Shown in pieces: positions 10,930 through 22,600 of a stretch of 64,000 bases of DNA (position 1 is the stretch's first letter; every line of letters starts with the position of its first letter). Source of the stretch: Bimuria novae-zelandiae CBS 107.79. Its lineage: Eukaryota > Ascomycota > Dothideomycetes > Pleosporales > Didymosphaeriaceae. A program made the position numbers and the translations under genes. The notes under the pieces were generated by a model. It had not been told where the DNA came from. It did not search any database and saw only the letters and a program-made list of their open reading frames with translations. The stretch spans positions 754,122-818,121 of the forward strand of contig ML976670.1 in the NCBI GenBank assembly GCA_010015655.1. Direction: 5' to 3'.

Positions 10930-12080
10930 TCATAGCGTGGGGGTTGCAGCTATTTCAAGGTGGGATGCTGGTAGACCGATAGCTTCAAGAATTGAATCCA
11001 ACTTCTCAGGATGCTGTTGCAGAACATCCCACTCTTCTTGAAATTTGACCATGAGCGTACCGCCGAGCACTGTGCCGTTCAACTGGACGAAGCCGATTTC
11101 GGTCCCGTCGTCGCGTCGCAACATGTGGCCTTCGTTCCGTCTGGGCATGATAACCATGCCTTCGGTCGTCATAGCGAGATTGTAGCTGATTGGGAGGTCT
11201 CCCTCAGCCTCATCGTGCAGGCTGAGTTGGCCGGGGTTAGTCGAGATGAAGTCAACGATTGCTTGCTTTGCGCGTTGGTACAGTTGGTTGTACGTCTGTA
11301 GTAGCTGTGCGCCAGCCGGCTCAGATATGAACGTGTACGCGAAATGAGTAAACGGCAGTTTTGGGTGCTGCACGACGGAGTTCGATTTATCTGGTCGTTC
11401 TTAGTGGCGTCTCTGAACAAGCACTGACTGTATTATTACCTTGCGTGCTGCGTTCAACAATAGTATTGATGAGCACGTCCCAATCACTAGTCTTCCTCCC
11501 GTCATGCATGCTCTCCACAGGCAGAAACTGTAGGTGCCGATGTGGTTGGCTCGCTCCGCTGTTGTCGCCTGAATTGAAGAAGGCGAACAAGCGTCCGCGG
11601 TTGCTGCCTGAGCCTTCGCTTTGCCATGCTTTTAGGCAGGCATAAGTCGCCTCGAGATCATCTTGTTCCAGCACATGTGTCTGCTTCTTATTTTGCTTTG
11701 TCGCGAGAATAAAGTGGTTCGGTATCACGGGATACTTGTTCAACACCAGAAAGTGGCTCGGGTTTGTGGCAGGTATGTCAGTGATGAAGAGCTCTTTGAG
11801 TGGGTTTTCGAAGGGGTCGATCTTTTTCTTCGGCGCGGTCTCTTTGCGCGGTTCAGGCTTTTTCGCGAGCGCAGGACAATATCGAAGTTGGAACTGACAC
11901 GTGTTAGATAGGCGATGCTGCCGCACGAGGCAACCTTTTGCTTACTGGGATCCCTGCAGATGTCCGAATAACGGTCAGTTCGGTCGAGGAAAACAAAAGC
12001 GCTTCGGAGGCTTTCGCAGCCGCAAATTTGGCCTGTACCAGGTCCGGCAGCTCTCCAGATAGACCCAACAGCATTTTCAT
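10930..12080 (-). CDS. APA2: Ap4A phosphorylase (ATP adenylyltransferase, Apa1/Apa2 family)
   Basis: Three exons, 11946-12080, 11440-11893 and 10930-11390 (349 aa), separated by introns of 52 bp (GTAAGC..CAG) and 49 bp (GTAATA..CAG); the total is divisible by three. Splicing joins SAGIP to FQLRYCPALAKKP, the usual family core. Recognisable segments are DPFENP, FLVLNKYPVIPNHFILAT, FFNSGDNSGASQPHRHLQFL (the HIT-like histidine motif of the phosphorylase), and near the C-terminus SYNLAMTTEGMVIMPRR and LNGTVLGGTLMVK. The enzyme phosphorolyses diadenosine tetraphosphate to ADP and ATP. The ATG at 12080 gives the expected start; a longer frame upstream has no family similarity. Confidence 0.92.
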
Positions 12081-12648
12081 CGCTAATGAACGGATCGTGC
12101 AATTGCAACCATTGTCAAAGCCGAGGCGGGGGAGGAAAGTGCCCCACTGCAAGTGTGGCTCCAAGCACAGACCCACACGTCTTCTAAATCTAACGTCACG
12201 CTTCCGTTTGCCGGACCTTCATCATCGCCCTCTGTTGACGATCAACCCCAGACAGCTACCTCTGGCTGCCCGCGTTGCCCATAGCGCCCACACTCTCTCA
12301 CGTTGGCTCATACACCATTTTGTCTCAACATACAGACATCAATTCTCAACGCCATGCCTATGCAACGGTATCTAAATGCAGGACGCCTGAAAACCGGGAC
12401 AATTACCTGCCACACAGCATACCGTTCTAAAACCATACCCCACTAGTGTCAAACCAAGGAATGTCAACAGCTCCTCATTATCCCAAAAAATGTATCGTCA
12501 GCATACAGAAGACATCAAGGGTCCCGACTCTTCGAGCGTATGAAGAAAACAAAACCAAACCCATCCTAAAAAGCCAAGCACCGAGACGCCAATGTTTAAA
12601 ACCAAGCTTCAAACCTGGAAAGAACTCCCGCTTGTAGAAAACAAAGCT
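12081..12648. other. intergenic region with a 3'-flank repeat
   Basis: Upstream of the Ap4A phosphorylase gene and downstream of the Myb/SANT-like gene. No gene is seen; the right end carries the direct repeat listed separately. Confidence 0.45.
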
Positions 12649-12672
12649 TCAAGCCTGGAAAGAACTCCCGCT
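12604..12672. repeat. 40-bp-spaced direct repeat (29-bp units)
   Basis: Two copies, 12604-12632 and 12644-12672, starting AAGCTTCAA/AAGCTTCAAG and ending GAACTCCCGCT, with one mismatch in 29 bp. The second copy runs through the stop codon and last codons of the Myb/SANT-like gene, so the duplication copied coding sequence into the 3' flank. Confidence 0.85.
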
Positions 12673-14178
12673 CACATAACGACGTTGCTCAACCTCCACC
12701 CACTTCTTCTTACATGTCGCGTTGCCAAAGGTATAGGATCCACCGTTCTCAGCGATGTACTCGCTGACGCGCTTCCACGAAACCTTGCTCAAGCGCTGCT
12801 CTATGCTGGAGGATCGGTAGCCGTCATCGAAGCCATCGAGCTGTTGCGCAACAACCTCCCGGAGCAAGCGAATCTGAATCATGTCAGTATAGCGTGTGCT
12901 GTTAAGAGATAGGTCAACGTACGTCTTGCGACTTCCAGACGGGCTTGCGAACGCGATCCTTCCGCTGTTTACTCATAGCCCTCCACCTTCCTCTCAGAGT
13001 CGACTCCGCGGGCGCCTCTGGGCCAATCTGCAACTTGATTTCCTTGTAAGTCAAGCCAGCTGCCTTGCCGCTCTTCAGGATCTCATTCTCTCGCTCACGC
13101 TGCCGTTGCTCATCCGCCGGACGACCTGAGCTCTGGACGACTTGGCGGTCAAGATTGGGCTGCGCCTCGCGGCCCTGCTCGATAGTCTGGGCCGTCGTTC
13201 CTGCGCGAATGGTGGATTCAGCATCAGTCGTATGCTGCAAGAAAGGAACCGCAAAGTTCTGCGCATAGTAGCCTTGTGGTGTAGGGCGTTGTGGGGGTGG
13301 ATATGCCGAATGGTTCCAGGCAGTCATGCCCAGATTCTCGTTCTGACCCATCGAGCCTGTCCATGGGAAACTGAGTTGTCCAATCTGCAAGCCAAACGAG
13401 CCGTTGCGGGACTGTTGTACGAAAGCCCTATTACCATATGTAGCTGAGTGGAATGCCATTACTGCACCCATGTCCGCATTGGAAGGATAAGTGATGGAGG
13501 GAGGGAATCTAGGCGAGTTTTCCTGAGAGGACGATTGCTTTATCTGCACCGGGGATGCGGGCACGTTTCCAGCCCAAGTGCTGTTTGCATTCATTTCTCC
13601 AAGCGTCGGCCTCGGTGAGAACGTCGTGTCACAGTCCGAGGGCTCACTGAAATAGCTACTCCTGGGGGACGAGGAGGACGCGCCTGCGTTCATGTCGGAG
13701 CCCTCTGTCGCGCCGCCAGGCTGCAGCATGATGGATTGTTGCATTGGCAATGGCCAGGATTGACCATCCATAAAACTCCTCTCGCTCTTGACGACGGTCG
13801 GCCGTCCCTCCGACATGCTCGAGCAGTCGAAGTGGCTATGCGCTCCACCGTGGAAGTCGGTGTTTGGCACGATCATAGGCGAAGCCATCGGCAGCCCATG
13901 GTTTAGGCTATACGCATAGGCATTCGCGGTGCTGGCCATCATGGAGTGATAAGCACCAGAGGGCGCAGAAGTTCCGGTCAACGGTGCAGCCGAGGGATAT
14001 TGATCGACCGCAGGTGCCGCACTGTCGCCGTTGACGTCCCTAGGCAAACCATTCGTTTGCCAGACTGGAGCGGACACCCTGCTTGCAGGATGGTCGTGCT
14101 GCACTTGCTGCGGCTTTGGTTGTCAGCTTCGTTTCGTCGACAGAGTAAGTTTGACCTCACCATCACTTGGTGCGCCAT
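12649..14178 (-). CDS. nuclear protein with C-terminal Myb/SANT-like helices, putative transcription factor
   Basis: The well-supported part is 12923-14107 joined to 12649-12873 across a 49-bp intron (GTACGT..CAG). A small first exon, 14161-14178 (MAHQVM), fits across a 53-bp intron and makes 475 aa. The first 330 residues are low-complexity Ser/Pro/Gln/Asn-rich, like an activation region. The last 120 residues hold a helix-turn-helix-type segment (LKSGKAAGLTYKEIKLQIG, then ESTLRGRWRAMSKQRKDRVR) and a second part (WKRVSEYIAENGGSYTFGNA, then TCKKKWVEV), a pattern of fungal Myb-like DNA-binding proteins. The 5' end is uncertain, because several frames upstream of 14178 look coding-like. DNA binding is inferred from this motif only. 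Confidence 0.75.
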
Positions 14179-16309
14179 TGCGTATCCTTCCAAGAGAACC
14201 GTTGGCTGCAGAGGGGTCCGAAGGCAATGGGGCTGTCGAGGATGTGGGCAGAAGAGGCGAGCTGGACGTCCAAGCTGGGCAAAACTTTGACCGCTGGGCT
14301 CTCGGTACACAGCTTGTGTCGGAACGGGATTGTGCGGCCTATTATACAATTAGCGATGTTACGTTGCTACGTACTTCACAGAAGTAGCGAAGCGAAGCAA
14401 CAGCGAGCCTCACAGCGTCGCGTGAAGTGGGAATGGTGCAGTACAATAGGCTGGTTCTGCTCATTCGACCATTCACGGGGCAAGCTAGGGTCAAGGATCG
14501 TCAGGTGAAGGAGGAATATGCCCCACGTGTGCGAAGTGGTAAGAGGAGGAAGCTCACTATCAGTGGCAGATCTTTTGACCGCCTCCGGCAGCGGGGTACT
14601 TTGGTATTGCAATTTGCAACTAGCGGGGTCTTGGTGAATGGGGGGCGTGCGAATGCGGCTCAAGGCAAGGAAGGTGCCGATATCTATACCTTGTACCAGC
14701 AAAGCCGCACTAAGGGGACCACTCATGACGACCATGGGCACTTTATTCGTCGGCAGGCAGCTCGAAAACTTACATGTATGCCACGAGGGTTCCTGAAATC
14801 CAGGACATCGCAACGACGGCACTAGGATCGCGGAGGACAGCACAAACACACTAACGACAGGCCAGCATATCCGCCCTGTGGAGCAATGCTGGCTGGAGGA
14901 AACACGAGAAACTGATGGACGGAGAGGAGATCTGAAGCAAAGCGCGGCGCGGGACTGAAGCTGCCAACGCTATAAAAGTCTCGTCAAATTGATATGCGAG
15001 TGAGAGGTACTTATATCCAGGTGACCGAGAAACTCCTCAACTTGGCGACGGCTGGCTCCTTATTCATGGACCATGTTTCCGGCAGTGCGGTGACGGGTAC
15101 AATGCCTGAGCTGCCGTGGAGGCGAATCCGACTTCGGTCATCCGCTCCATCAATCTCTAGACCGAACCCGACAGCAAAAACCGATCTCCAAGATGCTGCT
15201 CTACCATTGCCGCTCACCCATCCCCATTATCCGAAGCCTAACCAAAAAGCTTTGTGACCCAGCTCCACGCGATGACTCAAACGCCGCTCCCGACGTGGCA
15301 GGCTCGCCGTATGCCAGCCCTTTATGGGATCTCCAGCTGCTTTTAGCCCTCGAGCGCCTATCAGCGTCGAGCAGCAAATGCCGACCCGGATTGTCATTAT
15401 TTCAGTCGAATCGTGATTGCTCTGATGATCTGGACTGAGCTGGCGCGAGGTACCTGCGTCGTCTTGTTTGGTTGCTGTGCAGAAGCGAACGGGAAGCTGC
15501 ATGGGCAAACCACTGACGATCCTTGTTAGTCTGGGCAACGGGCCTGCATTACAGGTGAGCAGTCATTTGCGAGTGGCGAGCATGCTAGGGACGGCGTAGG
15601 ACGAGTAATGCGCGCTAGGTTGGGGTGGGATGTACGACGGGCGTGTGTTGGGACGGCGCATGTGTGGGAGTACTACAAATGGTGGTTGAAAGATTTCACC
15701 ACGATAATGAGCTACAACGTCTTTTGTGCGTCTAGCATTATGTCGAGCGACATTGCGCTTGGTTTGAATGCAGCTCGAGCTTTCTACATTATCTGCTTGA
15801 GGACAGCGAGAGCGCATGCGCCCGTGCCTTGCATACTCACATCGCAATGGTTCGGTAGCGAGTCCTTGCCAGTGTCGCAGGATGCGAACTCCAAGCGGAC
15901 CGAAGTCGCCTCGCCGCGAGAGTATTTTGGACGTCACTGCTCGCGCGGCCGGGAGACCTCTTCCGCTGTAGCTGTACGGGGATGCACGTTCCCGTTCCGG
16001 TGGGGCTGTCAAAGCGCTCATCAGACGTGCAAAGCGAAGCCGTACATTCGAGGACAAGGAATTACTATGAGAAGGCGTCTCTGCAGGTTATCTTCGAGAG
16101 TACTATTTGTCAGGGGGCCACGGTCGAGCTCGTGACTCGAAAGGTGTATTATACGACACGGATCTCGCAACCAGTATGAGGGCTTGTGTTACCCAAGTAT
16201 ACGAAATGTACAAGCCGACAGGACTGAAGCAACTAACCCTGGCGGCGATGCATACCATACTCCAAGCGAACGCCTTGTTCATCCTGGACGAGAAAGGCTA
16301 TATTCCAAC
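14179..16309. other. long intergenic region, no supported gene
   Basis: About 2.1 kb. Frames of 110-175 codons occur on both strands (for example 15563-16057 minus and 15608-16135 plus), but they overlap and lack recognisable domains, so I treat them as chance frames in GC-rich DNA. The left part may include the leader of the Myb/SANT-like gene. A TATAAAAG motif lies at 14971 on the plus strand without an obvious gene behind it. Confidence 0.4.
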
Positions 16310-17406
16310 TCAGATCTTCGCCTTCGCAGTCTGTGCCGGCGGCAAGATCTCTACGTCCCTCCACGGCAGCCCCAGAAACTCCCACATGTAATAAAACCTA
16401 CCCGCCATTAGCCCGACCCCACTTACCCGCATACTCACCTATAGTTCGCATGCCCACGGGAGCTATACTCGACTGGCACATCGCTCAAGAAAAAGGAAAC
16501 ATGGGGCGTACCTGTCACTCCCAAAAACCGGCTCCTCTTCCCCCCTCGCATTCCTAATCCAAAACCACGGACACCCAAACGCGCCCTGCTCTGCCGCCTC
16601 CTTCGTATTCTCGCTCAACTTCTGCTTCACCTCGGGACTCTTCGCCTTCTCCAGCACTCGCTCTACCTCCTCCTTACTAAACCTTCCACTTCGCTCCAGC
16701 ACCGCGGAGAGGATCTCGGGGTTACTCACGTCCTCGTGGTGCTGGAAGAGCGCGGCGTATATGTCGAGAAAAACCTGGCTATAGTGGGAGGGGTAGGTGG
16801 ATTTTATGTAAACCAGAGCGCGCTGCGGGAGAAGAGAGATGATGGGGTAGAAGGAGGGGGTCGTCATAGTGGGGAGGCCGAAGTGGTGTTGTTCGCGGCG
16901 TGTGTCGAGGTTGAAGTAGCGCTGTTTTATGGGGAGGGACCAAGGGGGTTTGTTTCCTGGAGGTGTTAGATTGAGATGGGGTATGGACTTGTTGATTAAA
17001 GTGTATGTGTAGAAGGTTGCCGGGATGGAGACGTGGGAGAGACGAGGGAGGACGTACCGCTGCTTGCCATGATGCCATGGAGCCAGACGGGAACGATGCT
17101 GGAGAGATTAGCACTTGCAATGTGATGCGGTGGAAAGCAGCAAGTGGGTCGTCCGCGTGCGAGAGGAAGGTACATGGGGCAGCGTGGTTGCACTTCCAGG
17201 TGTTTGAGTGGTGGAGCTCAAGGGTGGTGCACGTACTCTATCTCTATACCATGCGCTTCGAGAACTGCTCTATTTTTCTCAAGATGCACAAGCGCGAAGT
17301 AGGAAAATGGCGACACTAAAGACTCCAGATTAGTCGCGGGAACACCTTGGTAGTGTAGGGCAGAGCTACTGCAGTCGAGGTAGGCCGTGATTTTGCCACC
17401 AGCCAT
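16310..17406 (-). CDS. kappa-class glutathione S-transferase / HCCA-isomerase-like (DsbA fold)
   Basis: Five exons are proposed: 17370-17406, 17231-17315, 17058-17098, 16512-16956 and 16310-16397 (231 aa). Splicing gives the family core: YLDCMSPFSYFALVHLEKN with the active-site serine in the SPFSYF motif, then GIMASSGNKPPWSLPIKQRY, GLPTMTTPSF, RALVYIK, GAFGCPWFWI, FGSDR and MWEFLGLPWRDVEIL. Kappa GSTs act in mitochondria or peroxisomes on small electrophiles. Four of the junction pairs are ordinary, but the 17099-17230 intron only keeps frame if a GC donor (GCACCA) is used with its CAG acceptor. The alternative GT donor two bases away shifts the frame. Confidence 0.8.
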
Positions 17407-18027
17407 GATCACGCTTTTCTTTTCTTGGCTTCAACGATCTCAACCCCTCCGTTGGGAGGATAGTGCCAGACGAATCCTGTAGTTTCTATGTCATTCGCAC
17501 CCGCCCCAGACAAATTGATGGCACCGCTGGGCTCTGAAATTTTATGTCAGTATCCGCGCCGAGGTGAACACCATGCGATGCGAGTACAACCTTTGGGACC
17601 GCACGTAAAAGGGACTAGTTATTAAACAGCGAGGTATGAGATAGGAAAATAGTTGGTAAGGGGTGCAAGGATCGCTTGCCATTGGGACTATATCATGGAT
17701 GGGGAGGTAGGAGGAGGTGTATATGGAGCTAAGGGTGTGGCGCGGGACCTCGGGAATGGCTTGGCAGCCGAGGTTGGGTAAAAAGCTACTGGTAGACTAG
17801 TAGGGTGCGTAGGCGAAGGTGCATCAGTAATCATCGACGAGAGGTGCGCAACGATGCGCGTACCTAAGTATGCTCCGCGCTAGACCGAGGTGATGATAAT
17901 GGCACCATTGTGCTTCATATGTAGCGATGAGGGACCTGAGAGCCGGGCAGGATCCTGAGTTCGTTCATCACTTGTGAAGGTGTCCAGTTACAACAAGAGC
18001 TCATAGAACGTATACATTCGCACCACT
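17407..18027. promoter_or_regulatory. divergent intergenic region between GST and SDR genes
   Basis: About 0.6 kb between two head-to-head genes, so it should contain both promoters. No TATA box or repeat stood out. Confidence 0.35.
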
Positions 18028-19022
18028 ATGGCGAAGACCGACAAGAAAGTTGCACTGGTTGTGGGTGCTTCGCGCGGCATAGGAAGACAGGTCGCCGTCG
18101 ACCTAGCGAGGAACGGTTACGCTGGTGCGTCGCCCTCCCCTCCTCACATCCACCCACCGACACAGCTCAACTAATTAACCCACTCACAGTCGTCGTAGCC
18201 GCCAAATCCACCTCTGACCCCTCCACCGTCCATCCCTTCCCGCCCGACCCAAACTCCCCCGCCTCCACCATTTCTACCGTCGAGCGTGAGATTCGTGACG
18301 CAGGCCTCGAAGCCACCGCCATCCCTGTCGACACGCGCGACTACGCCACCATCCAGAACCTGCTCGCCCAAACCGTCGAAACCTACGGGCGTCTCGATGT
18401 CGTCGTGTACAACTCGGGCGCGATCTGGTGGGCAAGCGTGGAGAACACGCCGATGAAGCGGTTCCAGCTCATGCAGCGGGTCAATGTGGAGGGCTTGTAT
18501 GGCGTCGTGCAGGCCGCGTTGCCGTATTTTGCAAAGGGTGGGTGGAAGGGGAGGATAGTAGTTGTTAGCCCGCCGATTTATTCACGGTTTTTTAGGGGAA
18601 AGACGGCGTATGCGATGGGTAAGGTTGGCATGAGCGTTCTGACCAAAGGCCTCGCCATGGACTGGGAGAGGAAAGGTAGGAAGGATATGGCCATCACGAG
18701 TATTTGGCCTGCAGTGGCTGTGCAGAGCGCGGCGACGAAGGACGCGGAGAGGGAGAGTGCGCATGATTTGCGCAAGGCTACCATTTACTCGGACGCTATT
18801 CTGGCCATGCTGAACTCGCCCGCCGCAGAGGTCAATGGGTGCCTTGAGCTCGACGAGGATTTTTTGAGGAAGAAGGGTGTCACCAATTTCGAGAAGTATA
18901 ATGTGGTGCTGGGATCGAAGCCGCGGCGCATTATGCCGATGGAGTTTCCTGATTTAAGGGCCAAGGAGCAGGACGACGAGGGAAAGAGGATGGATAGCAC
19001 CAAGCTGCGTGCAAAAATGTAG
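18028..19022 (+). CDS. short-chain dehydrogenase/reductase, HSDL2-like
   Basis: Two exons, 18028-18124 and 18190-19022 (309 aa), with a 65-bp intron (GTGCGT..CAG); the total is divisible by three. The cofactor motif is canonical (VVGASRGIGRQVAVDLARNG), followed by VVYNSGAIWW (the NAG-like strand), the catalytic serine in IVVVSPP and the YxxxK motif in TAYAMGKVGMSV. The short downstream segments (LTKGLAMDW, TSIWPAVAVQSAA) resemble the HSDL2-type SDRs, many of which are peroxisomal or mitochondrial. The C-terminus ends RAKM, not a convincing PTS1. The substrate cannot be read from sequence. Confidence 0.9.
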
Positions 19023-19643
19023 CATCTTTCCCTCAAGGACCAATCGTTCGAAAGAAATGGATTTGTGAGCTGGGCGGGATTGTTCCTCCACGCCCGCCTG
19101 CACGGGATGGCTCCCTGTGCTGTGCGACGGCGATGATTACACATTTGCTTCGTTATCCTATCTGGTGTTTTCAAATTCATCTAAGTTACTCTTAATACGA
19201 TGGGAATATTGATTCAAGATGCAGTTCTTAGAGTGCTTTCCTATGCCGCCGGTGTTTGACCAGAACTGCGGTTATGTTCTCCCTGGTTCCGACTATACGG
19301 TTCTTATCTCGACTTCCAGACCGTGGCAGCATTCTCCGTCCCACCCCTTCTACCGTCATTCCAACACGTCGACACGTCTACTGCACGCTTAACGCGTCGA
19401 CGCGTCTCCTACAGTGATGTAAGAAAACCGCGTCGTCCAGTTTCACCATGCTCACCTCGTCAATACCATCTTTTGCAATTCCTGCCATATGGCCTACACT
19501 CGTTTCAGCGTCGATCGCTCATTCATACCGCTTTATACCCTCATTCGACTCAACCGTACTCGTTTATACCAGCGACCTCATTCTCTATCAATTGCTCGCA
19601 AACCACCCTCTCAACGGGCCCGCGGTGATCCTATCACTGCACC
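19023..19643. other. intergenic, no gene seen
   Basis: Between the SDR and the decayed mucin-like gene. Contains short plus-strand frames only; probably the old promoter of the latter. Confidence 0.4.
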
Positions 19644-22600
19644 ATGTTTCCCCCCCTCCAACCGAAGCAGCACGCCTGGACATCCTATCTCCTCCAGCTC
19701 CTCCTCTTTACTCTCTTAACAAACGCCGTATTTGCGCGTCCCCCAGGCGTCGTCCCAGCCCTCACCGGGCAGCCCCTGGCCTGCTCCGACGACATGCAAA
19801 CCTACACCAACGGCTCCACCGTCGTCTCCCAAGGCCGCGTCTACTAGGTCATATGTAATACGAGCATCCTCCAAACGTCTCTGAAAATCAACGTCTTACC
19901 CAGCGTCGCGCTGTGTCTTGACTCGTGCTTCGGAACACCGGGGTGCGCGGGCGCCACATATGACCGGTCCCTCAAACAATGCACGCTAAAGGGCGCAACG
20001 GACGCCCTGGGGAACGCCATCGGTGGCGTAGGGACCGCTAAGGGAGCGCTCCTCGGTGTTTCGAACGGGCTTATTTCCTTCATACCGATCGGTGTTGCGA
20101 GCAGCATTCTGTCGAGCTCGGCAACACCGTCGGCATCGGCGAGGACAGTTGCTTAAAACGCACCCGGTGGTGTTGTGAGCAGTGCGCAGAATCTTCTCAA
20201 TGGAGTGACGTGGAATGTTCAGATTTGCTGGCTGTGCCGAGCTCGTCGGTGAGACTTTCCCCGCTTACGGCAGCGACGGTACTGCCTTCAGATGTTCCTG
20301 GAGCGTTGGTGTCGTCTAGCAGCGGGCAGAATCCGGTTGGGGGATTGATTTCTGCTTTAGGGGTTGGATTAAACAGTGTTTTGGTGGTCTCGACGCCGAC
20401 ACTGAATGCGCCCCCTGTTCCTAGCGTGAACAGCCTTCAGAACCCACTCAACAACGTCGGTGGTCTGGTTTCCGGTGTAGCTGGAGGGTTGAGCAGTATT
20501 CTGACGGTGCCTAAGCCTTCGGTCGGTGTTCCTTCGATCGACGCTCCTTCGGTCATCGTCCCTTGAATCAACGCTCCTTCGATCAGTGTGCCTTTGGTCT
20601 GCATCCCTTCAGTCAACGTTCCTCCGATCAGCATCCCTTCGATTAGCATCCCTTTGATCAACGTTCCTACGGCTTCATCACTCCCCGCCATTAATAGCGC
20701 CCATAATCCACTAGGAGCCCTCTCGTCGGTACTCGGAGGCATACAGAGTATACTCGCAGTCCCGACACCTTCGTTGAATCTACCGGTCCCCTCTTCAATT
20801 CCGGCATTTAGCAGTCTGAAAAACCCGATAGGAGTTGTCTCAAGTGCCGTTGGACCATTGAGCAGTCTACTTGCGGTGCCGCCGCCTTCTTTGGTCGTGC
20901 CTTCGCTTCCGGTCATCAGTCCGCCTTCGTCAGTACTGGTAATAAGCAGCGTTCAGAATCCACTCGGAGGCGTCGTTTCGAATGTGGTAGGGGAGTTCGG
21001 GAGTTTGCTGGCGGTGCCGACACCTTCTTTGTCCTCCCTACACCATCGTTACCGACCCCAGTCAATGTTTTCAACGGGCTGGTTTCTAATGTGGCCGGGG
21101 GGTTGGGTAGTATCCTTGCAGGCGCCTCTGTGCCATCGCTGGGTGTTCCCTCCGTTGTGCCGCCAACATTAATCCCTACGGCTTCAATCCCTTCGCTCGG
21201 AGTCCCCTCACTTCCGGCGATTAGCAGTGTACAGAATTCTCTTGGTGGCATCATATCAGGCGTAGCGGGCGGCTTGGAGACTCTGCTGGCTGTTCCAAGT
21301 TCTATTCCTGGCATACCATTGCCAGGGCTCCCGTCGATTCTTCCAGGATTCTCAATGGCGTCTCTATCGAATGTCTTGCCGGTGCCATCGTCTTTTAGCC
21401 CCGAGCATTCATAAACCGCTTGGGAATGCTCCATCAGCTTTGAACGTGGAAGTGGGAAATCTGTTGGCTACTTCACCTTCTTTGCCTAACCTGGGACTGT
21501 CAACTCTTATTCCAGTTGTTTCGCCCACTCCCCCATCGATTGTGTTGCCTTCAGTTCCCGGAGCGAGCAGCTTGCCATCACTTCTGCCTGGACTAGGTTT
21601 ATGAGGAAGAGCTGCGTTGATTTCTCTATGGTAGAAATATCCTACATATATATATACTTTGGATCCACCCAAGAGTCTTGACATGGAACCTGATGGAATC
21701 GTACCATAACAAGGTTCTACACTAAAAAGCCTACTTGCTCAACCGAGTTTTATGCCGGATGTACCTTCGTTGGGATTGCCTTCAGGTCTGCCGACTGGCT
21801 CATTGCCTACTGCTGCCAATAGTATACCTCCTTTCGCGCCCGACTTAGCATCCGCACTGGGCAATCTCCTAGCACAGCAGAGCTCTCTGGGTGACATCCC
21901 ACCCATCAGCTTCTCAGCACCATCAGCTTCTCAGCACCATCAGCTTCTCAGCACCATCAGCTTCTCAGCACCATCAGCTTCACCACGTACTGTCCCGACC
22001 CCAGCAGTCGCAAGTATCGAACTAGGTCCCTTGCTCGCCCTCGGTTCCGTTCTAGAAAATCGGCTCGGGCGTCCAACCCTGCCAGGGCCAATCTACATCC
22101 GGAGGCAACCCATTTACGGCTTCATCAAGTCGGAGGAGCACCTCAGTGTCGACTAGAAGTAGTAGTACCCGACGCGCAACTTTAGGTAGCACAAGAGCTA
22201 GTACGACGCTCAGGAGTAATAGCGCCACGAGACGTGTTTCGACTTCATCGCGAGTTCTTTCGCCTACCCGGATTAGTTCGCCAGTACCGTCAAGGGTGAG
22301 CTCGTCTGTTAGAGTCCGGGCAACCTCCAGTATTCGTAGGACTTCATCTACTCCATCCACTTCATCGCGAGTTCTATCGCCAACGCGTGTTAGTCCGCCA
22401 ACCACATTAAGGGAAAGCTCCTCTGTTACGCGGAAACCCTTAAGTCTGTTGGTCACCAGCCGCAGCCCGTCCGCAATGACATCAACATTCAGAAGGAGCA
22501 GTTCCGTTTCACGCGAGTCTACAAGTATCAGGAAAACGACAACTTCCACTCCACGTATAACGAGCAGTGTTCGCACTAGTTCTTTTTCTAGTAGAAGCAC

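Noticed and set aside
9600..12100. Possible secondary-metabolite cluster around the divergent SDR
   Set aside because: Neighbours are housekeeping genes (Yae1-type, Ap4A phosphorylase, Mcp2-like kinase); no synthase, P450 or transporter is present.
14376..16135. Several overlapping frames of 110-175 codons on both strands
   Set aside because: They overlap each other in different frames, lack recognisable domains and have odd composition; typical chance frames in GC-rich DNA.
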